DNA of 64,000 bases, taken from Zeus faber (lineage: Eukaryota; Chordata; Actinopteri; Zeiformes; Zeidae). Below, piece after piece: positions 47,009 to 61,953 of the stretch (within the stretch, counting starts at the first letter, position 1; every line of letters begins with the position of its first letter). The notes under the pieces are model-generated. The model was not told the DNA's origin. It searched no databases and saw nothing but the letters and a program-made list of their open reading frames with translations. The stretch lies in NCBI GenBank assembly GCA_960531495.1, contig OY482848.1:30690677-30754676 (forward strand). The letters are read 5' to 3'. Both the position numbers and the translations under genes were made by a program.

Positions 47009-48386
47009 AAACCAGGGATTACGCCTACCATCCCATCCCCTCCTCCTGGACTCCATCTTGCCTTCCCACACCCTAACCCAACAATAGCCAGAATACCCTG
47101 CTCTCCCGCACCAGCTCAAGCTTCGACAACAGGTTCTCAGGTTTCGGTTTTCACAACAAAATTTGAGGTCTCTGTGCTATGAACTGTCTAGACTGGCCGT
47201 TAGTGCAGCGGTTTCCAAAGATCGGTGCCAAAGATTACTGAGGGAGGCAGGGTTTGAGGCGTTATTTTTTCTGAGATTGTCAAAAGATAGATTCATGGAA
47301 CATGTTGCACAAAATCGAAAAAACATGCTTACTGGATCAATTGTGGAAAAAATGTATAGGAATGTATTTCAAAAGGTGCCTTTATTGCCTTTTGCTCAGA
47401 ATTTCTACTTCATGTTGAGTTTACACAAAACTATTACAAAACTGTTACCCGGCTTCTCAATTTAATAAGCCAATCCCACATGCGACAAAACTCTGCTTCA
47501 TGCTTCAACCAGGATGTCAAAAATCCCTGCTACAGACATGTGAACCCTCATCGTCATGTAGGAAGGGGGGTGGGGGGGAACCACAGGTTTAGAAGAAATT
47601 AAGAGGATTTGATAAAATGCGGGATCCATATAAAACGATGAGTCAATATTTAAGAGTCAAGAGCATTGTTTTGATGTTTTTACAGTGTTAATGGACTGAC
47701 TTTTTTGATTGGAAGTCAAAGTGCACTAAGGAGTTTTCACTGGGTACCAGAGCATTAGGCAGTATCTCAGTCAGGTAACCAGACTAAGTATAGGAACATG
47801 CGCCGTAGCGCTCTTCGGAGGACACAAATGAAGATATGATATTTGCCATCTTGTTAGCATGATCGTTTGAAGGTTGTATCAGTTAGATGTTCACACCACA
47901 AAAAGACTATACTATTTGGACAGGGATTTGTAGCAGCTGTTGACAGCATGAGGTCAGCTTTGCTGATCTTGCTGAAATTTCCATCAGTTGCCAGTAGGTT
48001 GCGTATTTCCCAAAGAATGTCAAATTGTACTGATACGACCTTGAATATCTAATATGCTACAATACAGGGACTTAGGATTTTTTTAAGCTTTTTTTCTCTT
48101 TTTTGAGAGCCCCTTTGGAAGCTAGGTTGTGAGTGTGGTCGATTTTAATAATTATTCTACTGTAAATGAGTTGTCCTTGCTGTCATGCCATCACAGCTTT
48201 TCTACTGACTTTGCTTTAAGGAGTATAAACACTACAAGGTATCCATTTTCAGTCAAGCATCAAAGCCGCCACCAACCAATGACTTTGTCAAGTAAAATAT
48301 AAGCTCTGAAAAAAACGTCTCAACCACTTGGATGTTGAGATTGGGAAAATACTGCTTGATCTGACTATATCTTGTAGTGTTTTGTG

Positions 48387-48446
<60 letters not shown>

Positions 48447-50130
48447 CTTAGATAGATAGATAGATAGATAGATAGATGGATAGATCACTCTACTGTCTAC
48501 TGTGAGTCTTGCCATATATAGATAATATTTATTTTTGAAAGACTTTGGGAATGAGCAGGAGCTTAAAATCCGTCGTAATACACCACTTGGTTTGATTACC
48601 CATGCTTAGCATCTGTGATGGTAGATCTAAATATAACTTAGTTTAAATAGTCGTTGTAAAAATTTGAGGAGATCCAGCAACAATTTGGCAGAATGTAACT
48701 CTTGGCAAAACTATTTCCAGAACAAATATTATTATTGCAGACATGTCAAAAGATCTTGGGTGACAAACCCTGGTGATTAATCGGGGGAAATAAATAAGGG
48801 AATCAATAAAGAATTGGTCGCTGCGAAGGGTTGAAAAACGACCTCAGAATCAGTAAAAGACTAAAGATGCTAATACACAAGCCTAGAGGGGATGAAATCA
48901 TTATTATCTTATACCGTCCAGGGCGATTCTCCTGACCCGCTACAAACCTTCTTCCACACAGCTAAAGCTCATATTGTACCATTTCAGTGGGGAGAGCCAC
49001 GCATCATAAACCAACACCATTTGGGGCACTCCCATTGAAGACCATATCCAGCGATCCTCCCAAACTGCCTGACCATTAAACAGAACCACATCCAGCACTT
49101 GGGGGAATTTTTAAAGCATCCCAAGGAATATAATTGGTCATTATCCGGTTCCATTTAGAAACACTGCAAAAACCCAATTGAGTCAGGCTTCACATTAAGA
49201 ATTACAATAACACTTTAAGTGGAGATAAACAGCATTATGGGAAAGCAGGGTAATTCAAGCCACTGGCAGTATTTGAATGGATTTTTCTTTATTTTTTCAC
49301 AACTCCCAGCTAGGTCTGAATCTAATGTGTTGATTGATTGTGCTTGTTTTGTAGTTATTTACTGGAGATGAACTTTGTGGTTGAATATGATATAGTTCTC
49401 TATCACAGAGATTGATAATGTCCGGTTTCACAGAAGTTAATAAATGCCATCAAGGTTATGAAGTTAATCAAATGGCGGGGGGCGGGGGGTTACTTATGGA
49501 AATTATGTGTTGAGAGTTTCAGATGCTGATTTCCTTTGTAACTCAGAATGTAGATCAATTTCACTGTCATGTGTACAAATAATAAAAAATAAAAAAAATG
49601 TAAAGAAGATTTTAACTTTGTATGTATCTATCACATATATACAACCACGCATGCTTACAGTAACCATGGATGAAAAAAAAATAACCCCTTAAACCAAACA
49701 AATGAAGGACAAAAACATTTATTTTCTTAGACCTAAGAGAAGTGATTTCAAAAAGTCATGCTTGTTAAACATACCTTATTTTGAAAGCCCATCACATGTT
49801 TAAGACGAAGATCTTCAGGAAAATGCTGTCTAAACATTACGTTGGTGGTCACTGTATTAATAGTATAGTAATAGAATTTGTGCTTTTTTCCGAAAGAATG
49901 TAGTCACACCATCATCAAGGAATACGGTAGCTTTAATCTTAAAATGCCAATTACCTAATGCTAATTTACCAATGTGTTTTAATTTGTGTAAGATTAGATC
50001 TAGTTTAGTTCTGTGTGCTTTATCACTAGCCCTGCAAATTACAATTACGGTCAAAAATGGACGCATTTAGCTCCCTTATTAAACGGTTCTTCTGTCTCTT
50101 GCAACAATGCTACTTTTGAAAAGACACTGT
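47009..50130 (+). other. tmod1 3' UTR and tmod1-complexin spacer
   Basis: Sequence after the canonical stop has several AATAAA hexamers (for example 48789 and 48805), so the UTR end cannot be fixed. A (GATA)n array lies at 48386-48484. The 100-codon open frame at 47163 sits in the likely UTR and has no support as a gene. Confidence 0.45.
48386..48484. repeat. (GATA)n microsatellite
   Basis: About 24 units with one interruption, in the tmod1 3' region. Confidence 0.96.
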
Positions 50131-50152
50131 ATGTGTGTGTGTGCGTGTGCGT

Positions 50153-50233
<81 letters not shown>

Positions 50234-50393
50234 CGTGTTTGTGTTTGTGGAAATTGATTTAGAAACATGTGTTTTGTACATTATGTGTGTCTTGTCATGT
50301 ATGTCATTGGTGCTGCAACACTGGAATTTCCCTTTGGTGATTAATAAAGTATATTTATTAATATTTATCAAACACACACACACACACACACAC

Positions 50394-50430
<37 letters not shown>

Positions 50431-50820
50431 AATGTGTGTATATATGTGTGTGTGTGTGAATATATATTTTTGTGTACATACAGTATATGTGTGTATATGT
50501 AAATATATACTGTATATGTGTATATATGTATTTGTATATGTATGTATGTGTATATGTATATATGTATGTATATATGGTTATATATAGTGTGTGTGTGTGT
50601 GTGTATAAATATATAAATATATATGTGTGTGTATGAATGTATGTATGTATATATATGTATGTGTGTGTATATCTATATATATAGATATACACATATACAT
50701 AGAGATATACAGTGTATATATATATATATATGTGTGTGTATATATGTGTGTATATATATATATTTATGTATATATGTGTATATATATACCGTATATATAC
50801 TGTATTTATACAGTATATAG
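50131..50820. repeat. compound GT/CA/TA microsatellite
   Basis: A (GT)n block (50131-50245) is followed by unique text, then (CA)n at 50373 and long TA/TG alternation up to the Tc1 element. Long open frames here are translations of the repeat. Confidence 0.95.
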
Positions 50821-50827
50821 AATCCAG

Positions 50828-52439
<1,612 letters not shown>

Positions 52440-53052
52440 TAAAAATCTATTGACGCCCCGGGCTACGCAAATAATTTTAATAAAATTAAAAATAATATTT
52501 TCACAAATTTTTTAACCAGGGTGCACCAGCTAGTTTTCAGGTGAGGTTTGGTTAAGGCTATGGTTAGTTAATGACGTCATATGTAGTAGTACCACGCTGG
52601 ATAGACAACAGTGACATTCAGTGGCCAAAATGAGGAGTTACAGTCCCCAGCAAAGTCAGTCCGTTGTTTATGTCTCCTAATTTACTGTTTTTAGGGGGGA
52701 TTTTCCAGCTATTTCTTCACTTCTCTAATTTTGTATTTCATCCATCTTTCCCCTTGTTATTCGAGTGTAACAGTTTCGGATAAATCAGCTGGGATGCAGC
52801 TCACTAACCCGGTTGCATTCTTAATTCTTGATTTAACAGGAATGTAAATGGTGAGTAATGGTGAATGAAATGCTGTTATATAGGTGAACAAGTTTAAAAG
52901 TTTTTTTTTTTTTCCTTTTAATTGAATCTCAGGCAGACACATACATGTTATTCCTTTATTGCTCATGGCATTCCATTCCGCTCCCTGCGGCTTATTCAAA
53001 ACATTCAACCCACCGATGAACAAAATCAAGCATTTTCTTTTCCTTTTCATTC

Positions 53053-53083
<31 letters not shown>

Positions 53084-53280
53084 TTCTTTTGAAAAGGTTC
53101 AATTTTTTTCCCCCTTTTGCCCGGTAAGTAAACAATCAATCGATAAACAAATTGTGAAGAGTATTTCCTTTCTTACGGGAATGGAGTGTAGGTCTTCTAA
53201 AACGCTTGTTCAAATAATGCGGCCCTCATTTTGGGTCAGTCCTTATGGTGTGTAAGAAATAATAATTATTAAATATATAA

Positions 53281-53313
<33 letters not shown>

Positions 53314-53491
53314 AATTTGTATTTATAGTTGCGGTTTTGGGAGTAAGACTTGGCATCACCATATTTCCAGCTTTATGACCAAAAAAACCCCAAAGCCCCA
53401 AATGGTCGTAATTTGTCATTCCTCATCAACAACCACACCCAAAAAAACACCCCAAAGAATTGTGAATTGCTAAAATAAAATTCCTGAATGC

Positions 53492-53526
<35 letters not shown>

Positions 53527-54561
53527 ATTGGTATCGATAACTATTGTTTACATCATTGTCGACATGAAAGTGAAACCACATTCAAAATCAAGAGTTATTG
53601 CATTAATATTTTGCGTGACAAAGAAGAGCGGCGGTCGTACATATTCACACGACAAACTGGACCAGACAGATGTCCATGCAGAGACAACAAAGAGGTCGTG
53701 ACAGCGGCAGGGGGGTTTAGAAAACACTACACCACACAGAAACGTTTAGTATTTTTTTTTGTTTGTTTTTTTCGGTGACTTCGGGAGGTTGGCTTTCGAC
53801 GGAGGAATATGTGTAACGCTAACTATGTGTGTGCAAAAAGTTTTGACATAAATTTCCGACATGGAAGATCCAACAAAAACAGCTAGTTTAGCTTTAGTAG
53901 CACACGATAAGAGTCTTCAAATTTCCTTCTTAAAATATGGCTTATCGAGTTATCAGGTATAACTTTTTTTTTTGTATTTCATAGACAAACACACAGTAAG
54001 TATGGTTATTATATGATTTTTTTAGTTTTTTGGCCTACCTAGAGGCTTTTGATTGATGTCTTTTTTTTGGGATTAATTTATATACAAATAAATAAGTGAA
54101 AGCTTAGTTGGCAGGAAGAGTATTTGTCTGTGCCGCTAGACTTCTCTGCAACCTTCACAGGAGGAGGAAAAACAAAACAAAAAAGCCCATGTAAATCTAA
54201 AACTTCTCAAACTAGAGGGATAAATAGCCTAACATTGTCATTAGCCCCTTCTTTGTTGGCTAGCTATTAACATGAGCGTAGCTTTGCTAACGTTCGCCAA
54301 GGCTGTTTTGGCCGAGCTTGGCACACAGCGGAGATTCACACCGCTGGTTCAAATCAGATCAGTTTATTTCCAAACTTCAAATATCCAACATGAAAAAAAC
54401 CAACAAGGTTGAAATTTTTCTCTTTTTTTCCCATGTTTAGGGACCAAAGAGAAGTTCCGATCTGAGTCGAAGCGTTGAATAAAAAGGATTTGATCCAGCG
54501 TTGCAAATCTGACACCCATGTTAGCTAAGCTCGATAACGTTAGCGTGAGTCGGCGCCGCCC
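52440..54561 (-). other. complexin 3' UTR and downstream sequence
   Basis: On the minus strand this follows the complexin stop. An AATAAA is present as its complement at 54363-54368, and others lie further down near 52955. Poly-T tracts occur at 53047-53076 and 53489-53522, and an (ATT)n run near 53281-53312. No other gene is seen. Confidence 0.45.
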
Positions 54562-54756
54562 CTACTTCTTCAGCATGTCCTGCAGGGGTCCGGGGAGGTA
54601 CTTCATCACCGTGTCCATGATGCTCTCCTCCTCCTCTTCCTCGTCGCCACAGCCAGCCGGAACAGCCTTCTTGGGCCGGGTCAAGCTGCCCTCTGAGGGC
54701 TCTTCCATGGCAGCCGCCGCCTCGGCCTCAGCCACCTCGCGCTTTTTGATGCCGTA
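54562..54756 (-). CDS. cplx1: complexin terminal coding exon
   Basis: The minus-strand acceptor cttctag is followed by [38 protein letters not shown], a Glu run and [19 protein letters not shown], then a TAG stop at 54562-54564. This is the complexin C-terminal membrane-sensing region. Confidence 0.95.
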   Translation of the reverse strand, partial: YGIKKREVAEAEAAAAMEEPSEGSLTRPKKAVPAGCGDEEEEEESIMDTVMKYLPGPLQDMLKK

Positions 54757-57700
54757 CTAGAAGACACACACACAGACAGGTAAAAAGAAATGTTCGGTTT
54801 TTTATATGGTGTGTGAATTCAACCATAAATATTCGACATTCGATAATGTCCTTATTGGCATAAGGCGAAGCCAGTCGTGTCTACGCCCTGCTGACAAGAG
54901 ACAAGGCAAAAGCTTTGCTGGTACAACTGGCCAACTGATAGGCATAATTGCGTTCAAGACATGACAGAGCAGTGGGACCCACGTTATATCTACACACGGT
55001 TTCCCTAAATAGCATTGTGACATCTCAACAGGGAAGCTCTGTGATGTAGCTGAACCGACGGTTAAGCCAACCTTGCGCTGGGACCCTCCATCCTCATTTG
55101 CATATCTGAGTAAGCGGGTTTGCGATGCAGCCGGACCGGCGGTTAAACCAATCATGCGCTGGAGATGTCCACTCTCATTTGAATATTGGATTTGCTGTTC
55201 CCATGGACTCGTCCGCGTAAGGGCTAAACGAGGGAGCACAGAAGAGGACAGAGATCCTCCCGATACATCCAGTATATCAAATCTAATCTAATCTAAAGAT
55301 GCATGGTGACACCCATGACGCTGCCATGCAAATGATTTCCACTGACACACCTCCAAACGGGGCAGTGGATGCCGCCATGACTCGAGTGAGTGTGAGTGAG
55401 CCTTGATGCCAGGTGGAAAAACTTGACCTGTTTGCATGTAGGCTTGTGTGATGCTGTCACAAAACCGATGAGAAAGCCTGTATTTCGACAAAGTGTTTTC
55501 CATAGTCACTTCTGTGAGAAATAAACAGCTGAGTTGTGATCCTCATTGCCACTGTGCGCCAGACATACGTACTGTATGTACCCAGAGCAGAAATTGGACA
55601 TAAGCAATGGAGACGTTTATCTTCCTCGTTAGCGTGCGGTGGCGGGTAGAAAGAGTCAAGCGTGATGTCCCTTGAATGATTGTATCTCCTGATGTTCTTT
55701 GGTATTTAAGCTGGGTTGGGTTTCAACATACTTTTACTCAGATCACCATTCCTAAAAGGCAGCTGGGGTGCACAGACAGGACAGCCAGCTCCCCCATGTG
55801 TTTAGCAGATGTCAGGGCCGTTTTGACAGATAGCTGTTTTTTAAGTGATGTAGTCAGTTGGTTCTAAGCGCTTACCTGTGAGACAATACCGTACCAATGC
55901 CAGGTCCCATTTGAGGGGAAAGAGTGTGACGGGGGTCGGATACGTCTTGTTCCCTGTAGGAAGCGCTTAACCCTGAAATGTTCCGGAACATTTCCTGCAT
56001 GGGGTCTTGTGTGAATGGGAGCAGGGATCAATATTCCGGGAAATCTGTTCCCGGCAATTTCCCACCTCAAGACCTAGTAACATTTCCGGGAAAAATGCCA
56101 GTACAGCTGTGTTACAGCTGTGTTGTGAATGGAAGCAGTAACATTGCTTGGACAAAAACCTAAAGGGTTAATCAGAAGATGACTAAATGCTGTTTTTTCG
56201 CCTTAGCCCTCATAACAGGCAGAGATAGCTGACGCATACACGTTAACATTGGAAGTGGCTGAATCCATGTCCAATAACCGATGAAGATAGGAAGCCGTCA
56301 CAAAAATAGTGTCTCGTGTGATGGTGCTATTTGCACGTATTTAAATTAGGTAATACAGTAGTATATAAATTTGTTGCAAAATTGGCCCCTTTCTTGAGCC
56401 TTGTTGCAAAAAACATCCAATTCACAAATAGCCGGTGAGGGGCTCCCCCAGCACCCACTCGTCTGGAGCGAGTACGCGACTTTTTGCTGGCAGTCGTCTG
56501 TTTTGCATGCCCCCTGTTTTACCAAGGGGGCATGGCTGCCCAGGTGGGCCCTCTCCTCCTCCCAGTGGTGGAGCTGGGTGAAGGAGGCTCAGAAGAGTCC
56601 GTCACTGGCAAGCTGCCATTAATCATCTTCATATTTTCTGGCTATGGAAGAGTGGTCAGGTCCAGCTATAGCCCACATTGGGTCTGTGTGACCCAAGTCA
56701 TGACTCTATCCACTGATACCATTAGGGCTTGGGTCAGGTGGAGAATGGCGCTGGGGGTCCTTGCCACGTTATCCACTGACACTGGAGACAGCGTCTCTTT
56801 ACCTGCTGCCAAGGTGCCCAGAAAAGCTCTGAGCAGGGCGATGTTGTTAGCCAGCGCTGCCGATTGCGCAACAAACTTTAAGCTCTTCTTTGCAAACCCT
56901 GAGAGGAGCTGGTGGCATTTATTTGGCAGGATGAGTTTCCTTTCTGTCTGCCATGCGGCATGAGGGATCAGGAGGGCTGCCAGTCCGGTCTCCAGACGAG
57001 GGATTCCCTTCATCTGGACGGTAACTCTTCCCTCTATGGCCGTAAAGGGGAAGAAGGTGGAGACCAGCGCCTGGAACGAGTCAGGTGTGGTCTCAGCACC
57101 GTCAATGTAGTGATTGATGGTGGGGAACTGCGCAAAGAGGATAATCCCTTCTGCTCGCAGACGTGGTTTTGACCTCCACCAACATTTCGTCAGGCGCCTC
57201 GTCCATGGGGGGGAGGGGTAGGCCCAGCCTCGCCGCCGCTGAGGGAATGAGAATGAGAAGTCGTCGCCAAGCACACAGACTCAACACACTGACTCAACAC
57301 AACACAATACTCAGCACACAACCTCTTGCTCTAGGGAGACGATCGATGCTCCAGGTGAAACATGACTGTGTGCCCATGTCCAGCTCCAACACCATCATCA
57401 AGTTTGCTGACGACACTGTTGTGGTGGGCCTGATTACTGACGACGATGAGAAGGCCTACCGTGAGGAGGTGGCTGACCTGTCCCAGGACAATAGCCTCCT
57501 CCTTAACATCAGTAAAACTAAGGAGCTGATTGTGGACTTTAGGGGGGGATTCCAACCGAGGACGCATGCGCCGTTGGTGATTAATGGGGCTTCTGTCGAC
57601 AGGGTGAGCAGCTTCAAGTACCTGTCGTCCACATCACGGAGGATTTAACATAGATTTTACATACAGACACTCTGGTGAGAAAGGCGAGGCATCATCTTTT

Positions 57701-59735
57701 CTTCCTCAGGCAACTAAAGAAATTCAGGGTCTCAGAGGGGATCCTCAAGTCCTTCTATTCTGGAGCAGTGGAGAGCATCCTGACAGGCAACACCACTGCC
57801 TGGTTTGGGAACAGTACTGCTCAGGACAGGAGAGGTGGTGCGTTCAGCCGAACGTACCACTGGAACTGCAGGACATATACACCAGGAGGTGTAGTAGCAG
57901 AGCCCGCAGGATCATGAAGGATCCTCACCACCCCAACAACGAACTGAGACAGAGTTTCTTCCCGCAAGCCATAAGGACTCTCACCAGGGGTCCTAATAAA
58001 AAGCAATGAGTTACTCACACTGCCTTACTGTACTGTATGTAGCATATTGTGCTGCAAATTTACTGTATCACTACTCTGGGTTACTGTATACTGCGCTGTA
58101 TTTCTGTTCTGCGTTACTGTATTGCTGCATCGTAGCGTATACTGTACTGTATATCGCCATACTCACTTTATTCCCATGCATTTTACTGCACATATCTTTA
58201 TATACAAATTGCCTATCCCATATACATAACTCTATTCCCTTCTATTTTGTACCCATACTTTGTATTATCTTTTTGAGTCTAATTTGATTTTTTTTATATG
58301 TCATTCAATTCACAAACTGCATTATGTTTTAGGAATCAGTTTGTTTCAGTTAGTTAGCTAGGTAGGAATTAGGTTAGCTATTATGTTCGGTTTAGTAACT
58401 ATTGTGCATAATCTCCGGGTGTGTTGCAAAACCATTTCATTGCATATATGTATGAAAGTATGTATATGTATGTGACAAATAAACCTCTTGAATCCCTCTT
58501 GAATCTTGAAAATGAGCCGGTGGGGGATCTGTCCGGTGCAGGAGGGACAGGACAGATCCTGCTCCGGTTCCTCCTTAACCGCTCCGAACAGAAAATATGC
58601 GTTTTCCAGTGGAGCATCTTCATTAAAGAAAAAGTGAATGAGATGGTGATCTTGCTCATCCTTTGGCAGGGCTGTGCAAGCTGCGCAGTCTGTCGGGTCT
58701 TCGGCTCTGTATTTGGCGTGGAGGGATCCCAGGCAATCGAAGCAGAGGATGTGCTGGTCCGCCGACAAATATGCCGGGTATCCATTGCACCACCGGCCAA
58801 GGGACCCTGGCCCTGAAAAAGGTCCTTCTGGTGGGAAGCTAGCGTCTCTCATCTTCAAATCTTCAGGTTATCTTCAGGTACTTCTCAATCTTCGCTCTTC
58901 AGTGAACCGTCAATGAAAAATATGGGGAGCAGAATCGCAGGCGCCTGGGCCTTTTACAGGGGCAGGTCACAGCTGATATGCTGATGGGTACATTCAAATT
59001 TTCAGCAAGGCGCGCATATGCACGTGGGAAGCCAATAAGGACAAAGCTAGAGGGTCGAGCCTATATGAAATAGAACAAGGCATTGTATCACTTGGAAGGA
59101 AGGATAGGATATAGGATTTAGGATAATTTGAAGTATATATTAGGAAGGAATATTGAATTGAATATATTTTATGACAGGCATGCCTAGTTTACGAGCTTCT
59201 GCTAAGAAAAATATTCCACATAAGCCTAGCGAATAATTTATGAATGTGAAATTGGACATCCATATTCATCTCTTGATGTCTCCCACTGTTGTTTCTATGT
59301 AGCATCACAAGATGTCACCACTAGCCAGTGTTAGCATTGGCATGGGTGACAAGGGATGTGAAACCAGGCTGAGATGTGGTTGCCTGTGACAGCGGTCATT
59401 AATAGACGGGGGGGACATTATTCAGAAGTATCTAACTATTGACCAATCAGAATTGAGTATTCCACAGGGCTGTGTAACGTGTAAAAATTAAATTTATAGC
59501 AAAGACCAGGTTCATAAATTGATTATTGCATGTAGACAAACATATCGTTACTTTTTGACCTGAGACACCCTAAATATGTTTGTTGATTAAAATAAGCAAT
59601 AAACATTCAATTAAAATGTTGAAGATTCAAGATTCAAGATTCAAGATTTTTATTTGTCACATACATATACATACTTCCATACATATATGCAGTGAAATGT
59701 GAATTGTATTAATTAAGTGTAGTGTAAATACTGTG

Positions 59736-59781
<46 letters not shown>

Positions 59782-59990
59782 GACTGTATATATATATATA
59801 TATATACTGTATATATACACTTTATATTTTAGCATATTATATATAAGTCTATCGTCCTCACTTATTGTCACACACACACACACACACCCACACAAACAAG
59901 ACACCAAAGTGTTCCTCTAATGTTATTTAGGGACACTTAGCATACTGTATGGCCTTAAAGAGCCAGAATGTGCACAAGTGTGTGCATGTG

Positions 59991-60040
<50 letters not shown>

Positions 60041-61747
60041 TGTGTACGATAACTGCTAATTAATCCATCCCTTTGAACCCCAGAGCCTTTTCCTGTTGAC
60101 ATGTTTTGAGCAGCTGCTACTAAACCTATCCTCTCTCTCTCTCGCTCTCTCTCTCTTTCTCTCTCTCTCTCCTTCACACACACACATGCACGCGCACACG
60201 CACGTACACACTTACACATACTCTCTTTCACCCCTTTCATGTAATCTCTTCCACTCTCTCCCTCCCTCTCTCTCTCTCTCTATCTATCTCCCCCTCCCTT
60301 CGCTCTCTTCGTTCTCTTCTCCCTGATTGCCTGTCTTTCACCAGGGGAATATTTTGGTACGTGTCACAAATAGATGATGGTTCTTGGAGATCCTTGCCGC
60401 AGTCACTCGGGGTGGTTTCTGAAGCGCCGTCAGGCACGACGTCGAAGAAAGAAAAGATACAAATAAAACCGCAGTTCTGAAAGCTGGGGTTTGTAAAACA
60501 CACGAAAGGAGACAGGACATTTGAAGTTATGGTTGACTGATATACTGTTAACACCTGAAAATTGAACAAGTCCTCCTGCAAACAGACAAAACATTTTGAT
60601 AATGTGGTATGTGCAGATTAGTACTAAGTACTTAGATACTTAGATTTACTTAGGTCCTTAGATTTACTTAAATGCTTAGGTGCTCAGATTTACTTAGAAT
60701 TACTTACATTTACTGAGATACTTAGGTACTTAGCTTTTCTTAGATACTTGGATTTACTTAGGTATTTAGATTTACTTAGATTTACTGAGATACTTAGATT
60801 TAATTCGATATTAGGTACTTAGATTTACTTAGATGTTTAGATTTACTTAGATTCCCTGAGGTACTTATAATTTCCATTATACTTAGATTTACTTAGATAC
60901 TTAGAAGATTAGATTTACTTAGATACCTAGATTTACTTAGGTGCTTAGGTACTTAGATTTCCTTACATACTTCGGTACTTATATTTACTTAGACACTTAG
61001 GTAATTCGATTTACTCAGATACTTAGATTTACTTAGGTTCTTTGATTTATTTAGATACTTAGGTACTTAGATTTACTTCGATACTTGGATTTACTTAGGT
61101 ACTTAGATTTACATAGTCCCAAGGTACTTAGATACTTTTTTTCTTAAATTTACTTTAATACTTGGGTACATAGAGTTACCTAGGTACTTAAATTTACTTA
61201 GATACTTTGGTACTTAGACTTGCTTAGATACTTAGGTACTTGTCCCACTGTTTCAGAAGTGGGACAAGAATCTCAAATCAATCTCTCCTAAGGAGAGTGC
61301 CATTATTTTGAGGACAATAGACAATAGACAAATTTAGAATTCCAAACCCTCCAGAGTCGAATGTTTCTGTTGGTTTATTTGGTTTATATGATTGTTTGTG
61401 CGGTCGAGAGGAGAATGTTGCAGGCTTTTTTGTGAAGTGGCATTCTGGGAGCTCTTCGTCAGGTAGCCTTCAAGGAACCGAGGAGAGAAGAGAAGGATGC
61501 ATTCAATTCAATTTGCAGTGTTCTTCCGAGATCCGTTCCGAACTATACGTTGTTTCTCCGTCCTGTCTCTCCCTCTCTCTCACTCTCTTTCTGCAGAAAG
61601 GTGGTTACATAGCAACCGTTACTACTGTGAGGGTGCCGTCGTGGCAATGTCACCCCAGGTGCAGTGCAGAAGTGAATTATGGGTAGTGCACCATGTAACC
61701 CAGTCCAGTCGACAGCACGCTGCAATCCGTCATAGGGGTGAATGGAA

Positions 61748-61785
<38 letters not shown>

Positions 61786-61908
61786 GGATATAGATGTTCA
61801 CAAAGTCAAGATATTATGTTTAGTTTGCTGGGTCACTTGACTGTATATACAGTATATACTGTATATACTCTATATATACAGTATATTCAAAATATTCAAA
61901 AAAGTCTG

Positions 61909-61953
<45 letters not shown>

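Noticed and set aside
47163-47465. 100-codon open frame after the tmod1 stop
   Set aside because: Lies in the likely 3' UTR, with no known motif and no splice or start context.
53488-53778. 96-codon plus-strand frame starting with poly-Phe
   Set aside because: Begins in a poly-T tract antisense to the complexin 3' region, with no recognisable domain.
60619-61240. Regular repeat considered as a CRISPR array
   Set aside because: There are no unique spacers, units are diverged and contiguous, and the DNA is vertebrate.
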